Shown here: one piece after another, positions 15,422-24,045 of the stretch
Layout of the letters: every line of letters starts with the position of its first letter
Numbering within the stretch: the stretch's first letter is position 1
Source: UBA1535 sp002323775
GTDB lineage: Bacteria; Bacillota; Clostridia; Tissierellales; Sedimentibacteraceae
Direction: 5' to 3'
Length of the DNA stretch: 29,542 nt
Assembly (NCBI GenBank): GCA_031993545.1
Contig: DAMAHZ010000037.1
Location: forward strand, 1 to 29,542
The notes under the pieces: generated by a model
Seen by the model: the letters and a program-made list of their open reading frames with translations, nothing else
Told to the model about the DNA's origin: nothing
The model's database searches: none
Position numbers and translations under genes: made by a program

Positions 15422-16993
15422 GTGGTCATAAATTTGAAAGAGTCTCACAAGAAATCGATTGCAAAAGAATATGAGAAAAATAATGAAAATTTACAGAGTA
15501 AGGATACTTCTATTTGTGAATATGCTGATAAAAGTGTAAAAATAGATAAAATTAAGCATTGTAAGTTTTGGCTTGACACCAGTGTAAAGTATAAAAATGA
15601 ATGTATCATTGTCGTTGATAAAAACGTTAATGTGGTTTATTATAATGATCCAAAATCAAATTATTTTGATGAGCTTGTAAATCCTAAGGATGTAATTGGG
15701 AAAAACATATTTAAGCTGTTGGAAAATCTCAAAGAAGCGGAAAGCACCTTTTATAGAGTTTTAAAGACCGGAGAGCCTATATTTGATTATATACAGACAT
15801 TTGTAAACTATGCAAACAAGCGTGTAACGGCAGTTTCTACAACCTTACCTTTGCTAGAAAACAATAAAGTGATTGGAGCAGTAGAAATCCTAGGCGATAT
15901 AAATAACTATAAAAAGCTGCATAAAAAAGTAACTGAATTACAAGATGAGGATAATTATAAATTAAGTTTATATACAAATGGTAAAAACGAAAGAAATGAA
16001 AAAAATAACGGTACTACTTATACAATCAATGATTTGATTGGTGAAAGCAACGAAATGATAAATTTAAGAAATAAGATACTTAAAATTGCTGATAGTTCAT
16101 CTTCTGTGCTAATTTATGGAGAAACTGGAACTGGGAAAGAGTTAGTTGTTCAAGCAATCCATAATTGTAGTTTTATAAGGAAAGACAAGCCTTTTATAGC
16201 GCAAAATTGTGCAGCTATACCTAAAGACCTATTAGAAAGTATTTTATTTGGAACAACATCAGGAAGCTTTACTGGTTCGAAGGAAAAGCCCGGATTATTT
16301 GAGCTCGCAGATGGAGGAACTCTCCTATTAGATGAAATTAATTCGATGAATCTGGAGCTGCAAGCAAAACTCTTGAGAGTTTTGCAGACAGGGGAGATTA
16401 TGCGTATTGGCGGAAGCAAGACTATAAAACTTGATGTTAGAGTTGTTGCTACAAGTAATATAAATCCTTTAGAGGCTGTAGCCAAGGGTTTGATAAGACA
16501 GGACTTATATTATAGATTGAATGTTATAAGCTTATTTATCCCTCCGCTAAGGGAAAGGCGTATAGATATTGAAACCTTATTAAATTATTATGTAAAAATC
16601 TATAATAGAGTTCTAAATAAGAATATACAAGGAATATCAGACTCATGTAAAAAATATTTAGTTTCTTATGTTTGGCCTGGAAATACAAGAGAGCTAAGAT
16701 ATACTGTAGAAAATATAATGAATTTTATTGAAAACGACATTATAGATATAGATGATTTACCGAATGGAATTAAAAACTTTGATGATACTGATATTAACAA
16801 TTCACAGAATGATGAAGTGATTATAGATCCGTTAAATGAAAGTGTCAAACATCTTGAAATTAGGATGATAAAAAAAGCTTTGTCAGCTACCAACGGAAAT
16901 CAAGCAAAAGCTGCTAAGTTGCTTGAAATACCAAGACAAACCCTGTTTAATAAAATAGTGAAGTATAACATAAAAGGGAGTATAGTGTTTTAG
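15422..16993 (+). CDS. Sigma-54-dependent transcriptional activator (PAS-AAA+-Fis HTH)
   Basis: The N-terminal part has a PAS-type sensor (about residues 55-170: ECIIVVDKNVNVVYYNDPK to GAVEILGDINNYKKL). The AAA+ domain has Walker A GETGTGKE (from residue 233), the sigma-54 loop as GSFTGS (residues 281-286) in place of GAFTGA, Walker B GGTLLLDEI and the sensor/arginine segment RQDLYYRLNV. A Fis-type helix-turn-helix ends the protein (NQAKAAKLLEIPRQTLFNKI). It should hydrolyse ATP to open sigma-54 promoters, probably the two downstream of it. The signal sensed is unknown; peptides, proline or hydroxyproline are guesses from context. No response-regulator receiver is present. The start is uncertain: GTG 15422 or TTG 15434. 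TGA at 15410 closes the frame upstream. Confidence 0.92.
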   Translation: MVINLKESHKKSIAKEYEKNNENLQSKDTSICEYADKSVKIDKIKHCKFWLDTSVKYKNECIIVVDKNVNVVYYNDPKSNYFDELVNPKDVIGKNIFKLLENLKEAESTFYRVLKTGEPIFDYIQTFVNYANKRVTAVSTTLPLLENNKVIGAVEILGDINNYKKLHKKVTELQDEDNYKLSLYTNGKNERNEKNNGTTYTINDLIGESNEMINLRNKILKIADSSSSVLIYGETGTGKELVVQAIHNCSFIRKDKPFIAQNCAAIPKDLLESILFGTTSGSFTGSKEKPGLFELADGGTLLLDEINSMNLELQAKLLRVLQTGEIMRIGGSKTIKLDVRVVATSNINPLEAVAKGLIRQDLYYRLNVISLFIPPLRERRIDIETLLNYYVKIYNRVLNKNIQGISDSCKKYLVSYVWPGNTRELRYTVENIMNFIENDIIDIDDLPNGIKNFDDTDINNSQNDEVIIDPLNESVKHLEIRMIKKALSATNGNQAKAAKLLEIPRQTLFNKIVKYNIKGSIVF

Positions 16994-17017
16994 AAAATAA
17001 ACGATATTGATTAATTA

Positions 17018-17031
17018 TGGGACAAAAGACG
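17018..17031 (+). promoter_or_regulatory. Candidate activator-binding site upstream of collagenase
   Basis: TGGGACAAAAGACG stands about 200 bases before the sigma-54 promoter and recurs as TGGGACAAATGACG at almost the same distance before the second one. Enhancer sites for sigma-54 activators are usually 100-200 bases upstream. The site is not clearly palindromic, which is unusual for Fis-type dimers, so the call is tentative. Confidence 0.4.
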
Positions 17032-17085
17032 AATTAATTTACAATAAAGTACTTAAAAAGTTACAAACGATTATATAAATAAAAG

Positions 17086-17122
17086 ATTTTATCAAAATTA
17101 TAGTTTTGATAAAATTTTTTTT
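17086..17122 (+). terminator. Terminator after activator gene
   Basis: ATTTTATCAAAA (17086-17097) pairs with TTTTGATAAAAT (17104-17115) around TTATAG, followed by eight T. Confidence 0.9.
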
Positions 17123-17218
17123 ATGTAAATATTTATAAAATATGACTTATAATTGTAAATCTTTTCCTATTGTGTTTCCTAAAGAGCTTAATATTAACTA
17201 TTACTTAAAAAATAAATT

Positions 17219-17234
17219 TGGCATAATAATTGCT
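17219..17234 (+). promoter_or_regulatory. Sigma-54 promoter of collagenase gene
   Basis: TGGCATAATAATTGCT has GG at 17220-17221 and GC at 17232-17233 with exactly 10 bases between, matching the -24/-12 consensus TGGCAC-N5-TTGC. Transcription would start near 17245. Confidence 0.9.
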
Positions 17235-17372
17235 TTATAATATTTAAACATGCCATTGTAAATATATAAAATTGCCAATAAGCATATAGCTTTAATCTTA
17301 TGTTAATATATTGGTATAATGATAATAAAAAGGGTTATGATGGCAAAAAATATATATAAAAAGGGGATAATT

Positions 17373-20300
17373 ATGCAAAAAAACAAAAATGCAAATGCAA
17401 AAAACAACGTAACAATCAAGCATGTACTTAATAGAATAATATGTCTTGTCTGTATTTTAACTATGATTAATGGTAGCTTTATTGCTCAACAAGGGTTTGC
17501 ATATACCGATGAGCAAAATATATCCGTGAAATCTACTTCTGATTTTTTAAACATTTCTAATCCACATCCTTTAGGTACAATAGAGGATTTAGTGAGTGAT
17601 GGAATAAACATGAAGCCTGTGTGCTTAAAAGATGCTGATGAAGATATTTTAGTATCTAATGTGCCGGAAGTACTTGAGATGCCTGGGAAGCCAGAGCTTG
17701 AGGACGAGCTAAGTGCGTTCAATATAGCACCATATGCAGCCACCTATACATATGCAGATCTTAACAAGATGACATATGAAGAAGTGGTTAATACTATAAT
17801 TACTTTGGGTTGGAGAAATGCTGTTACAGATAGTTATACATATAATAATGGTTCTGTTGAATTCTTTTCAGACGCAAATCGTAGAAAAGCTTTATTTGAC
17901 GCTATTGTAGAGCGTGGGGCTACATATACTGCTAATGACAGAAAGGCTGTAGATGATCTTATAATAATAATAAGAGCAGCTTGGTATTTGTCTACTAGAG
18001 ATATTGCTAACAATCAATTGGCTTTTTTGAATCAGCAAAACTATAAAAGAGAAGCATTGCCTGCAATAAAGGCTATAATAAACAATCCTAATTTTAAACC
18101 GGGCATACAAAACAATATATTATATGAACTTGGAAATTTAATATGGGGTACTACAGTGGATATAGAATCAGTTAATGCTACAATCCCTTTTATACAAGCT
18201 TATATAGATGACGTTGATGATGTTGATAATTGGTTTGAGTATAGTGATGATGGTAAAAGAGTTCCGCATGGTACCGGCAATCCTACACCGTGGGGTGGTA
18301 ACGGAGCTAAGGCTAACGCATTTTATAATATAATTAATCCAATACATAATGTTCTAAGTAATATACAAGATATAAATTCTTGGAGAGGCAATATAGATGG
18401 ATTTATTGAAAAAATAGAAGATCTTACATATTATGATGCTCAAACTAAAGTATTCAGTCTTTCTGTAGAAAACTGCATGTGGTGGATGCAAGTATTTGGA
18501 AAGCTGCATACAAATAATAAAGAAGCTTTAAGAGTACTGACAGAAGCGATGAAAAGACAGCCATATGCTGAAGTATTATGGCATAGAGCGGCGTCAATTA
18601 TAACAGGCTGGTTAAATGAAAATTATGATTTTGATGGCAAGCTTATGCCTAACGCTAGCCAACAAAAAGAAATAGGTATTGCCACTCTATTGTCTGAAAA
18701 ATATATGTTTGATGATGGAAAAATAGTTATATACGCCGGAAACAGAGTAAGTTCAGAAGCAGTTGAAAGACTTTATTGGGCTGCTAAAGAGGTTAGTGCA
18801 CAGTATTTTAGAGGAGTAGGAAGCACAGAACCTATAGATGGATATAATCGTCCTGATGATGTACTTACTTGCTACATCTACAACGACCTTTTTGAGTATC
18901 AGGCAAACAAATTTATATTTGGTACAAGTATAGAAAATGGCGGTATTTATATTGAGAGCTGGGGTTCCTTCTTTACTTTTGACAGAGCACCAGGAACTAA
19001 TTTATACATGCTTGAGGAGCTTTTTAGACATGAGTTTACTCATTATTTACAAGCAAAATATGTGGTGCCAAATTATTTTGGAGAAGGACCTTTACATCAA
19101 AATAAAAGAATAGATTGGATTCAAGAGGGTGGAGCAGAATGGCATGCTGGCTCTACACGTACAGATGGAGTAGTTCCTAGAGCTTCTATAATAAATGATC
19201 TTAAACAATTCCCTAAAGACAGTTGGTATAGTTTAAGTAAGACATTGAGTACTGGTTATGAAGATGGTTGGGATTTTTATACATATGGATGCACATTATA
19301 TAGCCTTATGTTTACAGAAAAAATGGAAATGTACTATGAAATAACTGATGCTATGCAAAATGGTAGAAATGATGCAAATGAATTTGACAGAGTAATATCT
19401 AAATATAAGTCTGATACGCCACTTAATGTCAGATATCAATCTCATATGGATTATTTAGTTGCTAATTTAGATAATTACTACATTCCTCAGGTTGCAGATG
19501 ATTATTTAGATAATCATAATGTTAAGAAAACAGATGATATAATTGCAGATATTAAGTTATTTATAGACTTTAACGATGTTGAAATAATAGTGCTTCATTC
19601 GTCTGAGTTCAATACTATTGAATTAAGTGGTAAATACACAATTCCTAATTATAAGTCTAGGGGACGTGTATTAGATCATGAAAAAATTGCAGAAATCGCA
19701 GATAATGCTTTGATTGAGCTTGACAAAAAAGATTGGTCTGGATATAAGACATTTGTAAATTATTATACTGATTATGCAGTGAATGCCAATAATGATGTTG
19801 AATTTAAAGTAACATTTCATGGCATACTTACAGACAATGATCCAACAATGACTAATAAACCACCGGTAGTAAAGGTAAACGGACCTTTTGATGTAAGTGA
19901 AATTAAAGGTGGAACAAAAATAGAATTTAGTAGTGAAGGTACTACTGATGATGGTGGTTTAGAAAAATTAACATATCACTGGGATTTCGGAGATGGTGAG
20001 ACAAGTACAGATGCAAATCCTACACATATTTACATGGAAGCTAATAGATTTGATGTAAAGCTAACGGTAACAGATGAGCATGGCTTGGAAAGTAGTGCAA
20101 ATACATATGTAAATATAAAGGGTGAATTTATAAGATCAGAAGATGAGGATAATTATTCCTTTGAAGAAGCAAACGGACCTGTTGGAAATAATTTAAGTGT
20201 TAAAGGAGTCTTAAGCTCTAATGATGTTGATACATTCTACTTCAACGTTTTAAAGACAGGAGATTTTGAGATTACTCTAACAGGAGAGGATGGAAATCCA

Positions 20301-20855
20301 TTTATAGCAACGGTACTTGTGTATGGACCTGATAGTGATACTGTAAGTAAAGGGTGGTTTGGCGAAGGAGTTGGTAATTTCAAGGGCTTGACACCAGGCA
20401 AATATTATATACGCTTTTGGGCTGCTGCTGGCACTGTTCCTGGAAAATATACTCTACTTGTAAAAGGAGATGGAGATGTTAACACTGGCATAACAGAGGA
20501 AACAGAGCCAAACAATAGCAGGGATAAAGCAAATGGACCTATATCCAATGATGTTAACGTTGTTGGAAATCTAAAAGATATGAATGGAAACTCAAATTCA
20601 GATTGGTTTTATTTTGATGTAATAGCACCGGGAAAAGTGGATATTACAGTAACATCTACGAATGGTTTGAATTTAACTTGGGGTGTATTTAAAGAGCAAG
20701 AAAATACCTATATAACATGGCCTAAGACAACAACGGGTGGACAATATAAAGGAGATTTTATTGCAGCTGAGCCTGCTAGATACTATATATCAGTTTGGTT
20801 CTCGCCTTCAAGTGCTGCTGAATATACTATAAATATTACCGGTCCTATAAAATAA
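17373..20855 (+). CDS. Secreted collagenase (peptidase M9, clostridial ColG type)
   Basis: A signal peptide of about 43 residues (core RIICLVCILTMINGSF) leads to an activator domain and a zinc peptidase domain. The zinc motif is HEFTH (H553, H557, catalytic E554) inside LEELFRHEFTHYLQ, and the third ligand is E585 in WIQEGGAEWHAGSTRT; the 32-residue spacing equals that of ColG. A helper segment includes DWSGYKTFVNYYTDY and FHGILTDND, as in ColG. Then follow a PKD domain (about 829-915, with WDFGDGE) and two PPC/collagen-binding-type domains (about 921-1030 and 1042-1160). The order matches ColG S1-S2-S3a-S3b. It should cut native collagen outside the cell. It is driven by a sigma-54 promoter, unlike usual clostridial collagenases as far as I know. 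The start is chosen for AAGGGG at 17361-17366; ATGs at 17337/17340 with AAAAAGGG upstream are possible. Confidence 0.95.
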   Translation: MQKNKNANAKNNVTIKHVLNRIICLVCILTMINGSFIAQQGFAYTDEQNISVKSTSDFLNISNPHPLGTIEDLVSDGINMKPVCLKDADEDILVSNVPEVLEMPGKPELEDELSAFNIAPYAATYTYADLNKMTYEEVVNTIITLGWRNAVTDSYTYNNGSVEFFSDANRRKALFDAIVERGATYTANDRKAVDDLIIIIRAAWYLSTRDIANNQLAFLNQQNYKREALPAIKAIINNPNFKPGIQNNILYELGNLIWGTTVDIESVNATIPFIQAYIDDVDDVDNWFEYSDDGKRVPHGTGNPTPWGGNGAKANAFYNIINPIHNVLSNIQDINSWRGNIDGFIEKIEDLTYYDAQTKVFSLSVENCMWWMQVFGKLHTNNKEALRVLTEAMKRQPYAEVLWHRAASIITGWLNENYDFDGKLMPNASQQKEIGIATLLSEKYMFDDGKIVIYAGNRVSSEAVERLYWAAKEVSAQYFRGVGSTEPIDGYNRPDDVLTCYIYNDLFEYQANKFIFGTSIENGGIYIESWGSFFTFDRAPGTNLYMLEELFRHEFTHYLQAKYVVPNYFGEGPLHQNKRIDWIQEGGAEWHAGSTRTDGVVPRASIINDLKQFPKDSWYSLSKTLSTGYEDGWDFYTYGCTLYSLMFTEKMEMYYEITDAMQNGRNDANEFDRVISKYKSDTPLNVRYQSHMDYLVANLDNYYIPQVADDYLDNHNVKKTDDIIADIKLFIDFNDVEIIVLHSSEFNTIELSGKYTIPNYKSRGRVLDHEKIAEIADNALIELDKKDWSGYKTFVNYYTDYAVNANNDVEFKVTFHGILTDNDPTMTNKPPVVKVNGPFDVSEIKGGTKIEFSSEGTTDDGGLEKLTYHWDFGDGETSTDANPTHIYMEANRFDVKLTVTDEHGLESSANTYVNIKGEFIRSEDEDNYSFEEANGPVGNNLSVKGVLSSNDVDTFYFNVLKTGDFEITLTGEDGNPFIATVLVYGPDSDTVSKGWFGEGVGNFKGLTPGKYYIRFWAAAGTVPGKYTLLVKGDGDVNTGITEETEPNNSRDKANGPISNDVNVVGNLKDMNGNSNSDWFYFDVIAPGKVDITVTSTNGLNLTWGVFKEQENTYITWPKTTTGGQYKGDFIAAEPARYYISVWFSPSSAAEYTINITGPIK

Positions 20856-20871
20856 TCAGAGTGCCTTAATT

Positions 20872-20886
20872 TGGGACAAATGACGG
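20872..20886 (+). promoter_or_regulatory. Candidate activator-binding site upstream of transporter
   Basis: TGGGACAAATGACGG lies about 205 bases before the second sigma-54 promoter and matches the site at 17018 in 13 of 14 bases. It could equally be part of a duplicated sequence without function. Confidence 0.4.
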
Positions 20887-20937
20887 TTATATTTACAATA
20901 AGTGCTTAGAAAATTACAAATATTTTTAAAATAAAAA

Positions 20938-20973
20938 ATTTTATCAAAATTGTGGTTTTGATAAAATTTTTTT
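20938..20973 (+). terminator. Terminator after collagenase gene
   Basis: ATTTTATCAAAA (20938-20949) pairs with TTTTGATAAAAT (20956-20967) around TTGTGG, followed by seven T. The arms are identical to those of the terminator at 17086. Confidence 0.9.
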
Positions 20974-21077
20974 ATTTTAAATCTGATAAAAAGAAACCCT
21001 TAAAAAGACAAAGGTTTTCCTAGTTTTTTTATAAGCTCAATTATAAATTTTTCTTTAAAATTACAAAAAAATGATTT

Positions 21078-21093
21078 TGGCATAATAATTGCT
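21078..21093 (+). promoter_or_regulatory. Sigma-54 promoter of peptide transporter operon
   Basis: TGGCATAATAATTGCT is identical over 16 bases to the promoter at 17219. GG is at 21079-21080 and GC at 21091-21092. The start of transcription would be near 21104, about 32 bases before the first permease gene. Confidence 0.9.
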
Positions 21094-21135
21094 TCATATA
21101 TTTGAGTAATTTAAAACTTATATTGGAGGAATTTT

Positions 21136-22062
21136 ATGTCAAAATTTATTTTGAAAAGACTGGGTTTAGCAGTACTTTCACTGCTTATAATAACTACATT
21201 GTCATTCTTTATTATAAGCATGAAACCAGGTGATCCAATCATTGCAAAGATTCAAAAATTGCCTGAATCAGCAAAGATAAATATCGAGAAAAAATATGGT
21301 CTTGATAAACCGATGTATGTCAGATATCTTACCTACATGAAAAATTTATTAACTAAATTTGAATTAGGTCCATCAATTGTTTATGATGGGAGGAATGTTA
21401 ATAGTCTGTTAAAAACTTCTGCAATAGTTTCAGCTAAAATCGGTGGACTTGCTATAATCGTACAGGTAGTATTTGGTGTGATTTTTGGTATGCTAAGTGG
21501 TCTTGCCAGGGGGAAAACGCTAGATAGACTTATAACAGTTATAACTGTTTTGTCAATATGTGTACCTGGATTTGTATTCTGTTCATTATTACAGTATTTC
21601 ATTGCTTTTAAGTTTAAATTAGCACCACTGTATGGATGGGGCAAGTGGCAACATTTTATTCTACCGTTGGCTGCATATGCAATACCTGGTATTGCTGGGT
21701 ATGCTAAGTACATGAGAAATAGCACTATTCAGGTTTTAAGTGAAGATTATATTGAAACTGCTAGAGCAAAGGGAGTTGGTAGAACGAGATTAATTTTTAA
21801 GCATGTTTTTAGAAATGCAGTTTTACCAATAGCTACTATGGTTCCAGTTGCAATTGGCGGCATCTTTGGCGGAGCAATGGTCATAGAGAAATTTTTCTCT
21901 ATACCAGGATTTGGACAACATTATGTAAAGGCTGTATCTGACACTGATTCAATGATGATTTTAGGTATGACCGTATTTTTCGCATTTACATATATTGTAT
22001 CTTTGTTCTTTGTTGATGTTTTATATGGATTAATTGATCCAAGAATAAGAATAGCAGATTAG
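21136..22062 (+). CDS. oppB: Peptide ABC transporter permease, OppB/DppB type
   Basis: This is one of the two membrane subunits of a peptide importer. It has an N-terminal helix (ILKRLGLAVLSLLIITTLSFFI) shown here in part as ILKRLGLAVLSLLII, the family segment KPGDPI, several membrane helices, and the ATPase-contacting EAA-like loop EDYIETARAKGVGRTRLIFKHV (seen as EDYIETARAKGVG). The C-terminal VDVLYGLIDPRIR is usual for OppB/DppB. Length 308 is normal. GGAGGA sits about 7 bases before ATG 21136. It is the first gene after the sigma-54 promoter. Oligopeptide versus dipeptide preference cannot be told from sequence; the collagenase next door suggests collagen peptides. Confidence 0.93.
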   Translation: MSKFILKRLGLAVLSLLIITTLSFFIISMKPGDPIIAKIQKLPESAKINIEKKYGLDKPMYVRYLTYMKNLLTKFELGPSIVYDGRNVNSLLKTSAIVSAKIGGLAIIVQVVFGVIFGMLSGLARGKTLDRLITVITVLSICVPGFVFCSLLQYFIAFKFKLAPLYGWGKWQHFILPLAAYAIPGIAGYAKYMRNSTIQVLSEDYIETARAKGVGRTRLIFKHVFRNAVLPIATMVPVAIGGIFGGAMVIEKFFSIPGFGQHYVKAVSDTDSMMILGMTVFFAFTYIVSLFFVDVLYGLIDPRIRIAD

Positions 22063-22080
22063 TGCGATGGGAGGACAATA

Positions 22081-23034
22081 ATGAGTGAGAGAATTTTGGA
22101 TAGTAATATGGAAAATGAAATCGTACTAACTGACGAGCTGTGTGAGGTAATAGGCACAAGAGGTATAGACGCTGAAAAAATAAGCAAACCAAGCTTAACA
22201 TTTTGGCAGGATGTATGGAGAAGATTCAAGGTAAACCCTTTGGCAATGATCGGATTAGGTATAATTTCTATTGTTTTATTGCTGGTTATTTTTGGACCAA
22301 CTATGACAGGCAAAAATTATGAATTTATAAATTATGAGGTAAGAAATCTAGCTCCCAACTCAGAATATTGGTTTGGTACTGATGAGATGGGGAGAGATAT
22401 ATTTACTAGAGTATGTGTAGGTGGACGAATTTCTATTATCATAGGATTTACATGTACCTTAGTAAGCTTTATAATAGGGACATTTTTTGGGGGATTAGCT
22501 GGATTTTTAGGTGGCAAAATTGATGATATAATAATGAGGATGGTTGAAATTATCGGCAGTATTCCTTATTTGGTGCTGGTTATTATATTATCGTTTTTAC
22601 TCGGACGTTCTATCCCTTCACTAGTGTTTGCAATGACGCTTACAGCATGGACGGGTACAACTAGGATTGTAAGAGGACAAATATTGCAGATAAAAAATCA
22701 AGATTTTGTTGCCGCAGCTAGAGCATTAGGAGCTAATACCGGAAGAATAATTTTAAAGCACTTGTTACCAAACACATTAGGCGTCATAATGGTAAACATT
22801 ACCATGTCGGTGCCTGGGTTTATATTTTCAGAGTCGTTTTTAAGCTATATAGGGCTTGGAGTTCGACCTCCGGGAACAAGCTGGGGTGCATTGGCTTCGT
22901 TGTATCAAAGCCAGCTGATGTTTCATCCGCATCAATTGTTTTTTCCAAGTGCATTAATAATTCTCACAGTTTTATCATTTCATTTGGTAGGTGATGGCTT
23001 AACAGATGCACTTGATCCAAAACTAAGGAGGTAA
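22081..23034 (+). CDS. oppC: Peptide ABC transporter permease, OppC/DppC type
   Basis: This is the second membrane subunit. A cytoplasmic N-terminal extension (about 40 residues) precedes WRRFKVNPLAMIGLGII, the start typical for OppC. The segment YWFGTDEMGRDIFTRV is the family signature, and the EAA loop reads QDFVAAARALGANTGRIILK. GLGVRPPGTSWGAL lies near the end. GGGAGGA precedes the ATG, 18 bases after oppB. Length 317 is normal. Confidence 0.94.
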   Translation: MSERILDSNMENEIVLTDELCEVIGTRGIDAEKISKPSLTFWQDVWRRFKVNPLAMIGLGIISIVLLLVIFGPTMTGKNYEFINYEVRNLAPNSEYWFGTDEMGRDIFTRVCVGGRISIIIGFTCTLVSFIIGTFFGGLAGFLGGKIDDIIMRMVEIIGSIPYLVLVIILSFLLGRSIPSLVFAMTLTAWTGTTRIVRGQILQIKNQDFVAAARALGANTGRIILKHLLPNTLGVIMVNITMSVPGFIFSESFLSYIGLGVRPPGTSWGALASLYQSQLMFHPHQLFFPSALIILTVLSFHLVGDGLTDALDPKLRR

Positions 23035-23038
23035 TGAT

Positions 23039-24043
23039 ATGAATAATAAAATACTAGAGGTAAAAAATCTTAGCGTATCATTTAAAACATATGCGGGTAC
23101 TGTTCAGGCGGTTAGAGGTATCAGTTTTGATTTAGATAAGGGTGAAACATTGGCGATAGTCGGAGAATCTGGCTGCGGTAAAACGGTTACAGCTAAGTCA
23201 ATAATCAGAATATTGTCGCCATACAACTCAAGCGTAGATGAAAAGTCGGAAGTAATTCTAAATGGTAAAAATATATTTAAAATAAGTGAAAAAGAAATGA
23301 TGAAGGTTCGTGGGAATGAAATATCGATGATATTCCAAGATCCTATGACATCGTTAAATCCTACTATGAAAATAGGCGATCAGATCGCCGAGGGGATGAG
23401 GCTTCATACTAAAAAGACAAAATCTGAAATTAGAGAAAATGTACTTGAGTTATTAGATTTAGTAAAGATTCCTAATCCTGAGCTTAGAATAAAACAATAT
23501 CCACATGAGTTTTCGGGTGGTATGAGACAAAGAGCGGTTATCGCTATAGCACTTGCCTGTGTTCCTGAGATATTGATTGCTGATGAACCTACAACAGCTC
23601 TTGATGTAACTATTCAAGCTCAGATTATGGAGCTAATGGGAGATATTAAGAAAAAATTAAATACATCAATTATGCTGGTAACTCACGACTTAGGGGTGGT
23701 TGCCGCACATGCTGACAAAATACAGGTAATGTATGCTGGAAAGATAGTTGAAAAAGGAACAGTTAATGAAATTTTCTACAATCCTAAACATCCATATACT
23801 ATGGCCTTACTTAAATCAGTGCCAACACTAGAAATGAAAAATAAACAGAATCTATACTCATTGCTTGGAACGCCACCGGATTTGACTAATCCTCCAGCGG
23901 GATGTCCTTTTGCAGCTAGATGTGAATATGGCATGAGAGTTTGCAGAACAAATGAGTCGAAAGTATATAAATTTAGTGATACTCATGAAGCACAGTGCTG
24001 GTTGTTACATGAAAGATTTCAAAATGCTGCAAAGGAGGCTTAG
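23039..24043 (+). CDS. oppD: Peptide ABC transporter ATPase, OppD/DppD type
   Basis: This cytoplasmic ATPase energises the importer together with OppF. Visible are Walker A GESGCGKT, Q-loop IFQDPMTSLNPT, ABC signature FSGGMRQR, Walker B ILIADEPTTALD and switch His in VTHDLGVV. The oligopeptide-family C-terminal extension has a cysteine cluster (CPFAARCEYGMRVC), which in related proteins binds an iron-sulphur cluster. AAGGAGG precedes ATG 23039, only 4 bases after oppC. Length 334 is normal. Its stop is followed at once by the oppF start. Confidence 0.95.
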   Translation: MNNKILEVKNLSVSFKTYAGTVQAVRGISFDLDKGETLAIVGESGCGKTVTAKSIIRILSPYNSSVDEKSEVILNGKNIFKISEKEMMKVRGNEISMIFQDPMTSLNPTMKIGDQIAEGMRLHTKKTKSEIRENVLELLDLVKIPNPELRIKQYPHEFSGGMRQRAVIAIALACVPEILIADEPTTALDVTIQAQIMELMGDIKKKLNTSIMLVTHDLGVVAAHADKIQVMYAGKIVEKGTVNEIFYNPKHPYTMALLKSVPTLEMKNKQNLYSLLGTPPDLTNPPAGCPFAARCEYGMRVCRTNESKVYKFSDTHEAQCWLLHERFQNAAKEA

Positions 24044-24045
24044 TG

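Larger units (their letters stand above)
17013..17234 (+). repeat. Regulatory cassette copy A (upstream of collagenase)
   Basis: This intergenic segment aligns along its first 110 bases, and again at its end, with 20868-21093. The shared order is GGGACAAA-GACG, TTTACAATAA, a terminator with identical 12-base arms, TTTTCCTA (17162-17169 here, 21015-21022 there) and the sigma-54 promoter. It looks like a duplicated regulatory unit. Apart from these sites I see no ORF or RNA gene in the 379 bases between the activator and collagenase genes. Confidence 0.75.
20868..21093 (+). repeat. Regulatory cassette copy B (upstream of peptide transporter)
   Basis: This is the second copy of the cassette at 17013-17234, in the same element order and with about the same length. 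It fills most of the gap between collagenase and the transporter operon; I see no ORF in it. Confidence 0.75.

Noticed and set aside
15409..15474. Alternative frame beginning MKPVRGHKFERVSQEID
   Set aside because: It closes after 21 codons, has no ribosome site, and overlaps the activator frame; no frameshift is needed for the activator to align.
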